Origin: Nocardia bovistercoris
GTDB taxonomy: Bacteria > Actinomycetota > Actinomycetes > Mycobacteriales > Mycobacteriaceae
Direction of reading: 5' to 3'
Length of the DNA stretch: 64,000 nucleotides
NCBI RefSeq assembly: GCF_015674855.1
Contig: NZ_JADMLG010000018.1
Span: 62,001 to 126,000 of the forward strand
Shown: positions 59,456-64,000 of the stretch, piece by piece
Numbering within the stretch: position 1 is the first letter of the stretch
How the letters are laid out: every line of letters begins with the position of its first letter
Translations under genes and position numbers: made by a program
The notes under the pieces: generated by a model
What the model was told of the DNA's origin: nothing
The model's input: the letters and a program-made list of their open reading frames with translations, nothing else
The model's database searches: none

Positions 59456-60144
59456 TTAATGATGAGACGCATCGAAGCGCGGGAAGTGTTCGCCGCGGCG
59501 GGCGCCCTCGCGACGATCGACGCGAGGGCGAGATCCTGCGCGCGGTGCTCGCGCTGCTCGCGGAGCGTGGCTACGAGGGCGTCACGTTCGAAGAGGTGGC
59601 GCGGCGCGCGGGGGCGTCGAAGGCTACGCTCTACCGGCGCTGGAAGACCAAGAGAGACATGGTGATCGCCGCGCTGCGCGCCGGGCCCGCGCGTCGCGAA
59701 GGACCGGACGCGATCGACACCGGCAGCCTGCGCGGCGACCTCCTCGCGCTGTGTCGACGGCTGGTGGCGACCATGCGCTCGACCGACGGTCGAACCGCGA
59801 TGCTGTTGTTCCAAGCGGGCCTAGAGGACCCGGAACTGTGCGACGAAATCGAGCTGTCCCTCGGCCCGACCGGCGCGCGGCTACCGGCATCGGTCGTCGA
59901 CGCCGCCGTCGGTCGCGGTGAACTGCCCGAAGGTGTCGACCCTTTCCCGTTCGAGGAAACCGCGGGCGCGGCAATCCTGCTGCGGCGACTCAACGGACTG
60001 CGGATCGACGACGAATACCTCGAGGCACTCGTCGACTCGGTCCTCGTCCCGGCACTGCGCGCCACCCCGCTCGCACCGCGCGGACTGCCCGCGGGCATCT
60101 TCTCCGGCCACCCGACCCCCGAATCGACGAAGGACTCTCCATGA
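59446..60144 (+). CDS. TetR-family transcriptional regulator
   Basis: 232 residues. EGEILRAVLALLAERGYEGV, ARRAGASKATLYRRWKTKRD is the HTH, and the TetR_C_11-like C-terminus fits. GTG 59446 is the only suitable upstream start; it lacks an RBS, in line with a leaderless message. ATGA overlap with the following hydrolase shows they form one operon, so the hydrolase substrate is probably the inducer. Confidence 0.9.
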   Translation: MPYLNDETHRSAGSVRRGGRPRDDRREGEILRAVLALLAERGYEGVTFEEVARRAGASKATLYRRWKTKRDMVIAALRAGPARREGPDAIDTGSLRGDLLALCRRLVATMRSTDGRTAMLLFQAGLEDPELCDEIELSLGPTGARLPASVVDAAVGRGELPEGVDPFPFEETAGAAILLRRLNGLRIDDEYLEALVDSVLVPALRATPLAPRGLPAGIFSGHPTPESTKDSP

Positions 60145-61031
60145 ATTCCCCGACCATCGACGGATTCCGCTACCGGACCCTGCCCGGCGCCGGGGGAGTA
60201 GACCTGAACGTCGCCGTCGCGGGCGACGGACCGGCCGTGGTCCTCCTGCACGGCTTCCCACAGACCCACCTCATGTGGCGCCATGTCGCCGCCGAACTCG
60301 TGACGCGGCACACGGTGATCGTCCCCGATCTGCGCGGCTACGGTGCGAGCGACAAACCGGCCGAGCGCGATCCGCACACCTACTCGAAAAGGACCATGGC
60401 CGAGGACATCCTCCGGGTGGCCCGCGCGCTCGGGCACGACCGCTTCGGACTCGTCGGGCACGACCGCGGCGCCCTCGTCGCGGTCCGCGCCTGCCTCGAC
60501 CATCCGAGCGCGATCCGCTACCTCGGCATCCTCGACGTGCTCCCCACGCTGGACACGTGGGAGGTGCTGCACGGCGTGGACGCCAAGGTCGCCTGGCACC
60601 TGTACCTCATGGCTCAGCCCTCGGGCCTGCCGGAAAAGATGATCACCGCCGTCGCCCCCGAGTTCTTCGCCTCGTTCCTCGACGCCTGGGACACCGACGG
60701 TTCGACCTTCCCGCCCGAGGTCCGCGCCCACTACATCGACAGCTGCGTCGCGGCCGTGGACTCCATCGTCGCCGACTACCGCGCCACGGCAGGCATCGAC
60801 CGCGACATGGACCAACTCGACCGCGACGCGGGCACGAAACTCACCGGGCCGGTCGCCGTCATCTCCCAGGACTGGGGCTCCCGACTCGGATTCGACGCCG
60901 CCGCCCTCTGGCGTGCGTGGGCTCCCGACCTGACCTACCAACCCATCCGGGCCGGTCACTTCATGGCCGAGGAGAAGCCCGCCGAGATCGCCCGCTTCAT
61001 CGACGACCTCGCCGCGCGCGGTCGCGACTGA
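60141..61031 (+). CDS. Alpha/beta-hydrolase (epoxide hydrolase / haloacid dehalogenase-like)
   Basis: 296 residues. Oxyanion-hole motif LLHGFPQTHLMW, LRGYGASDKP and the nucleophile GHDRGALVAVRACLDHP (Asp). The Asp nucleophile, the P-T-H after HGF and the C-terminal GHFMAEEKP with catalytic His place it with epoxide hydrolases and fluoroacetate dehalogenases. Coupled to the preceding TetR gene. Confidence 0.9.
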   Translation: MNSPTIDGFRYRTLPGAGGVDLNVAVAGDGPAVVLLHGFPQTHLMWRHVAAELVTRHTVIVPDLRGYGASDKPAERDPHTYSKRTMAEDILRVARALGHDRFGLVGHDRGALVAVRACLDHPSAIRYLGILDVLPTLDTWEVLHGVDAKVAWHLYLMAQPSGLPEKMITAVAPEFFASFLDAWDTDGSTFPPEVRAHYIDSCVAAVDSIVADYRATAGIDRDMDQLDRDAGTKLTGPVAVISQDWGSRLGFDAAALWRAWAPDLTYQPIRAGHFMAEEKPAEIARFIDDLAARGRD

Positions 61032-61234
61032 CCGGTCGGCGGACACTCCGACTTCTTGCCAGTGGGGCGCACGCGGGCCGGAAACAAGCTCGTACCAAGG
61101 GGATTCGTAGTTCCTCGCGTCGAACCGAACATGCGTGTGGCGAGTCCGCTCGGATTCTCTTCGTGAACTCCGATTTTCGTTGTTCGACCTGGGATTTGCT
61201 GGGTATTCCGACCTCCGAGTGGAGGGCTGGTTCG

Positions 61235-62185
61235 ATGACGGATATCGCGGTGGACGGTTGCGGTGGGCGGCGGCATGTGCGCGGTCCGTGGGCGTTGCGG
61301 CGCGGCACCTGGTGGGGTGTCATCCGGCGCACGGTGATCGGATTCCAGACCGACAATCTCGCCGATCGGGCTGCGGCGCTCACCTATTACAGCGTGATCT
61401 CGCTGTTTCCCGGCGTCATTGTGGTGTCGGCGCTACTGGGATCGGCGGGGCCTTCCGCGACCCGGTCGCTGATCGACACGATCAACGAAATCGGCGCGGG
61501 CGGCGACAATTCGGTGGTGGTGCTGGTTCTGGAGGAATTGCAGCGCTCCCGCGCGGTGGCCGGACCGGTGGCGATCATCGGTTTGGCGACCGCATTGTGG
61601 ACGGCCTCCGGATACATCGGGGCGTTCGTGCGCGCCATCAATGCGGTCTACGACACCGAGGAAGGCCGCCCGCTGTGGAAAACCGTTCCGCTGCAACTGG
61701 GTTTGACCGTAGTGATCGTGGTGTTGGTGGTGGTGTGCGCGGTGGGTGTGCTGGTCAGCGGGCAGGTCGCCGAGACCGTCGGCCACTGGCTCGGATTGGG
61801 CCCGACGGCGATCTCGGTGTGGGGGATCGCGAAATGGCCGGTCCTCGCCGTGCTGGTGAGCGTCGTATTCGCGCTGCTGTATTGGGCCGCACCCAACGCC
61901 CGCCAGCTCGGCCTGCACTGGCTCACTCCGGGAAGCATGCTCGCGGTGGCGGTATGGATCGCCGCGTCGGCCGGGTTCGCCTTCTACGCCACACATTTCG
62001 GCTCCTACAACAAGGTGTACGGTTCGCTGGCGGGCGCGGTGGTCTTCCTGGTGTGGGTGTGGTTGTCGAATGTGGCGATCCTGCTCGGCGCGGAATTCGA
62101 CGCCGAACTCGCGCGGGGTCGCCGGATCGAAGAGGGCGGCTCCGCGCAGGACAAGCCGATCCTGCCGCCCAGGGACGAACCGTGA
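61235..62185 (+). CDS. YihY/virulence-factor BrkB family membrane protein
   Basis: 316 residues with six hydrophobic helices. ADRAAALTYYSVISLFPGVI, LWTASGYIGAFVRAINAVYD, LLYWAAPNARQLGLHWLTPG and WVWLSNVAILLGAEFDAELA are conserved YihY/UPF0761 blocks. The old name 'ribonuclease BN' is a misnomer. GGAGGG lies nine bases before ATG 61235. Function unknown; often stress related. Confidence 0.9.
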   Translation: MTDIAVDGCGGRRHVRGPWALRRGTWWGVIRRTVIGFQTDNLADRAAALTYYSVISLFPGVIVVSALLGSAGPSATRSLIDTINEIGAGGDNSVVVLVLEELQRSRAVAGPVAIIGLATALWTASGYIGAFVRAINAVYDTEEGRPLWKTVPLQLGLTVVIVVLVVVCAVGVLVSGQVAETVGHWLGLGPTAISVWGIAKWPVLAVLVSVVFALLYWAAPNARQLGLHWLTPGSMLAVAVWIAASAGFAFYATHFGSYNKVYGSLAGAVVFLVWVWLSNVAILLGAEFDAELARGRRIEEGGSAQDKPILPPRDEP

Positions 62186-62251
62186 GCGTCGCCGGTGGTG
62201 ACCGCCTCGGCATCCTGGCGCAAGGCGAGCAATCCGTGCCCGCGGCGTCGG

Positions 62252-62623
62252 TCAGCGGCAGCAGTTGGGGTCCAGGACCACGCACAGTGCGGTCAGCGCG
62301 TCGCGGCGGATGCTGTGGAAGGTGTTCATACCTCGCCGTTGTGAGGTGACGAGGCCCGCCTCCCGCAGCACTTTGAGGTGATGGGAGACCGTGGATTCCG
62401 ACACCGCGACCGCCACGGCGAGATCACCGCCGTTCTGCTCACCGGCGGGGCTGCACAGCAGCAGGGACACGAGTTTGACTCGTACCGGGTCGGCCAAGGC
62501 TTTGAGTCGCATCGCCACCTCGAGCGCCGCGTCGTCGTCGATCGGGCCCGCGGCGACCGGCGCGCAGCAGACAGGTGCGGACATGTCGATCACGGGCAGC
62601 GCCTTGGGCATGGAATCAACCAT
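62252..62623 (-). CDS. arsR: ArsR-family metal(loid)-responsive repressor
   Basis: 123 residues. LKALADPVRVKLVSLLLCSP, VSESTVSHHLKVLREAGLV, VTSQRRGMNTFHSIRRDALT is the winged-helix of ArsR/SmtB. Cysteine pairs near both ends (PVCCAP; PNCCR) look like an arsenite site as in actinobacterial ArsR. Divergent from an ArsI-like gene with paired operators between. Starts ATG 62623 (or 62611). Confidence 0.9.
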   Translation of the reverse strand: MVDSMPKALPVIDMSAPVCCAPVAAGPIDDDAALEVAMRLKALADPVRVKLVSLLLCSPAGEQNGGDLAVAVAVSESTVSHHLKVLREAGLVTSQRRGMNTFHSIRRDALTALCVVLDPNCCR

Positions 62624-62635
62624 ACCCACCTTGTT

Positions 62636-62692
62636 GACATATGTCGAAGAGGTGGTGCAGACTCGGGATCGCAAGGTTCTTCGATATATGTC
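62636..62692. promoter_or_regulatory. Paired ArsR operators
   Basis: GACATATGTCGAAGA (62636-62650) and TCTTCGATATATGTC (62678-62692) are inverted copies that agree at 14 of 15 positions, separated by 27 bp. The left one also contains the palindrome GACATATGTC. Each would sit at one of the two divergent promoters. Confidence 0.75.
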
Positions 62693-62712
62693 TCACAACC
62701 GGAGGTATGGTT

Positions 62713-63252
62713 ATGTCCCGCGTCCAGCTCGCCCTCAATGTCGACGACATCGATACCGCTGTCGCGTTCTACTCGACCCTGTTCGGTACCGAGCCGGCCA
62801 AACGCAAGCCGGGCTACGCGAACTTCGTGGTCACCGAACCGCCGTTGAAGCTGGTGTTGCTCGAGAACGCCGGTGTGGGCGGCACGCTCAACCATCTCGG
62901 GGTCGAGGTCGAGTCGTCCGAGCAGGTCCACGCCGAGATCGCTCGCCTGTCGAAGGCGGGACTGTTCACCGAGGAGCAGATCGCGACCACCTGTTGCTTC
63001 GCCACCCAGGACAAGGTGTGGGTCACCGCGCCCGACACCGAACGGTGGGAGGTCTACACCGTGCTCGCCGACACCGAGGATTTCGGCGCCGCACCGGTAC
63101 TCACGTCCGGGGAGACCGCGTCCGACGCCGAGGCGGTCGCGGTGTGCTGCGGCACCGCCGAGCAGGCCGCCGCCGAAGGCGCGTGCTGTGGTTCGAACGC
63201 CAAGGCGGACGCGGTCGCATCCGGCGCGAGCTGCTGCGGCGCCGGAGCGTGA
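62713..63252 (+). CDS. ArsI/CadI-family metalloenzyme (VOC fold) with Cys-rich tail
   Basis: 179 residues. LALNVDDIDTAVAFYSTLFG, TLNHLGVEVESSEQVHAEIA and TTCCFATQDKVWVTAPDTER match ArsI/CadI: the Cys-Cys pair binds As(III) or cadmium. Bacterial ArsI cleaves the C-As bond of methylarsenite. The tail carries three further Cys pairs (VCCG, ACCG, SCCG), an unusual extra metal-binding arm. ATG 62713 with GGAGG upstream. Confidence 0.9.
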   Translation: MSRVQLALNVDDIDTAVAFYSTLFGTEPAKRKPGYANFVVTEPPLKLVLLENAGVGGTLNHLGVEVESSEQVHAEIARLSKAGLFTEEQIATTCCFATQDKVWVTAPDTERWEVYTVLADTEDFGAAPVLTSGETASDAEAVAVCCGTAEQAAAEGACCGSNAKADAVASGASCCGAGA

Positions 63253-63278
63253 GTGCGCCTCGCCCGTCTATCCCGGCC

Positions 63279-64000
63279 CTACGTGCGTAGGTTGCGATCG
63301 AACAAGGCCAGCAGTTCGCGGTAGTGCCGTTCGTCGGCGTCGACGTCGTAGGCCGAGGTGTCGGCCTGGGTATAGCCGTGTTCGGCGCCTTCGTAGACCT
63401 CGGTGCGGTGGCGCACGCCCGCGGCCTCCAACGCCTTGTCGAACCCGGCGATGTGCTCCGGGGTCATGTGGTGATCCTCGCCCGCATGAGCGAAATACAG
63501 TTCGGCGGTGATGTCGGCGACGGCAAGGTGCGGACTGTCCGCGGTGTCGGTGACCAGCGGACCGCCGTGGAATCCGGCCACCGCCGCGACCCGGTCGGGG
63601 AACATGGCGGCGGCCAGCACCGCGAGCCGCGCCCCCATGCAGTAGCCGGTGATGCCGACCTTCCCCGCGGTGACCTGTGGCGACGTCGCAAGCCATGTGA
63701 GGTAGGCGCCGACATCGGAACGCAGGAGCTCCGGTGTCAGCCCGCGGATCAACGGGAAGACCTGCTCGAAGATCTCCGGTCGCCGCGCCGGGTCGATGAA
63801 GTCCGGTAGGTCGAGCACCGGCGCCCGACCGTGGCGGTAATAGGCGTTCGGAACCAGGACGGTGTAGCCGTTGGCGGCGATACGATCGGCCAGTGCGTGC
63901 AGACTGGGCCGCAGCCCGAACCCGTCCTGCATCACCAGCACTCCGGGATGGGTGGCGCCGTCGTCCGGGTGGGTGAGATAGGCATCGGCGACACCGTCGG
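63279..64000 (-). CDS. Dienelactone hydrolase-family protein, N-terminus cut by window edge
   Basis: At least 240 residues, open to the window edge upstream. VLVMQDGFGLRPSLHALADR, VGITGYCMGARLAVLAA (Cys nucleophile), TAELYFAHAGEDHHMT and EVYEGAEHGYT (His) give the DLH family. Converges with the ArsI-like gene; a short stem CCTACG-tg-CGTAGG lies over its stop. Confidence 0.88.
   Translation of the reverse strand, partial: DGVADAYLTHPDDGATHPGVLVMQDGFGLRPSLHALADRIAANGYTVLVPNAYYRHGRAPVLDLPDFIDPARRPEIFEQVFPLIRGLTPELLRSDVGAYLTWLATSPQVTAGKVGITGYCMGARLAVLAAAMFPDRVAAVAGFHGGPLVTDTADSPHLAVADITAELYFAHAGEDHHMTPEHIAGFDKALEAAGVRHRTEVYEGAEHGYTQADTSAYDVDADERHYRELLALFDRNLRT

Noticed and set aside
1..64000. 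tRNA genes, rRNA genes, insertion sequences, integrase or att sites
   Set aside because: No convincing T-loop/acceptor pairings, transposase motifs or integrase text were found on either strand.

Overview
The window is high-GC actinomycete DNA. Mycofactocin-type SDRs, an actinobacterial myo-inositol-phosphate synthase, NTF2-like/TetR pairs, a PknH/EmbR-like kinase-regulator pair, ATGA/GTGA gene overlaps and strong G/C bias at third codon positions all point to Nocardia or a close relative. No rRNA, tRNA, CRISPR array or intact insertion sequence was found. The window opens inside one gene (an SDR) and closes inside another (a dienelactone-hydrolase-like protein).

1-2.9 kb: an SDR, a divergent NTF2-like/ECF-sigma pair around a perfect 16-bp palindrome (the sigma factor has lost its usual C-terminal NTF2-like domain), and a mosaic of duplicated fragments. 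The fragments are a 101-bp repeat present twice and a 121-bp copy of the end of a CGNR zinc-finger gene whose intact version lies at 31 kb.

3.0-27.7 kb: the main find, a complete-looking biosynthetic cluster of the hygromycin A / A201A type (aminocyclitol-cinnamoyl-furanose antibiotics that act on the ribosome). Four modules can be read. (i) Chorismate lyase, acyl ligase, two carrier proteins, two ketosynthase-like proteins, an AT, a KR, a MaoC dehydratase and a PobA-type hydroxylase would build a (di)hydroxyphenyl-methylacrylate on a carrier. (ii) Inositol-phosphate synthase, a HAD phosphatase, a Gfo/Idh dehydrogenase, a class III aminotransferase, an FkbM methyltransferase and an amidohydrolase-fold protein would build an amino-inositol with a methylene bridge. 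(iii) GDP-mannose dehydratase, GDP-fucose synthase, a GDP-pyranose mutase of the RGP/MtdL type, a GT1 glycosyltransferase and an SDR would give a 5-dehydro-fucofuranoside. (iv) A BtrH-like acyltransferase would form the amide. A P-loop kinase is the likely self-resistance gene, an MFS protein the exporter and an XRE/NB-ARC protein the regulator. Odd points are that both ketosynthase homologues lack the catalytic cysteine, one carries an insert of seven 8-residue repeats, and a TCGAAYTCYC motif recurs upstream of three of its transcription units.

27.7-37.1 kb: small regulators and hypothetical proteins, including a 57-residue zinc-finger protein and a nonsense-interrupted gene. Here too lies a five-gene operon of visibly lower GC (DUF849/BKACE-like enzyme, TauE/SafE permease, MDH2/LDH2-type dehydrogenase, VOC protein, aminotransferase) whose pathway I cannot name. 

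37.1-46.2 kb: secreted or conflict-type hydrolases (a trypsin-like protease fused to a DRGH nuclease, a YbaY-like protein, an astacin protease with two beta-propeller-like repeats, a secreted zinc peptidase), remnants of an ABC exporter and TetR genes, and a NarL-type two-component system beside a secreted protein. 46.2-64 kb: TetR/SDR/NTF2 detoxification-type gene pairs, a kinase with a peptidoglycan-binding ectodomain overlapping an FHA-containing SARP regulator, a second GT1 glycosyltransferase, and an arsenic-response pair (ArsR/ArsI-like) with a paired operator.
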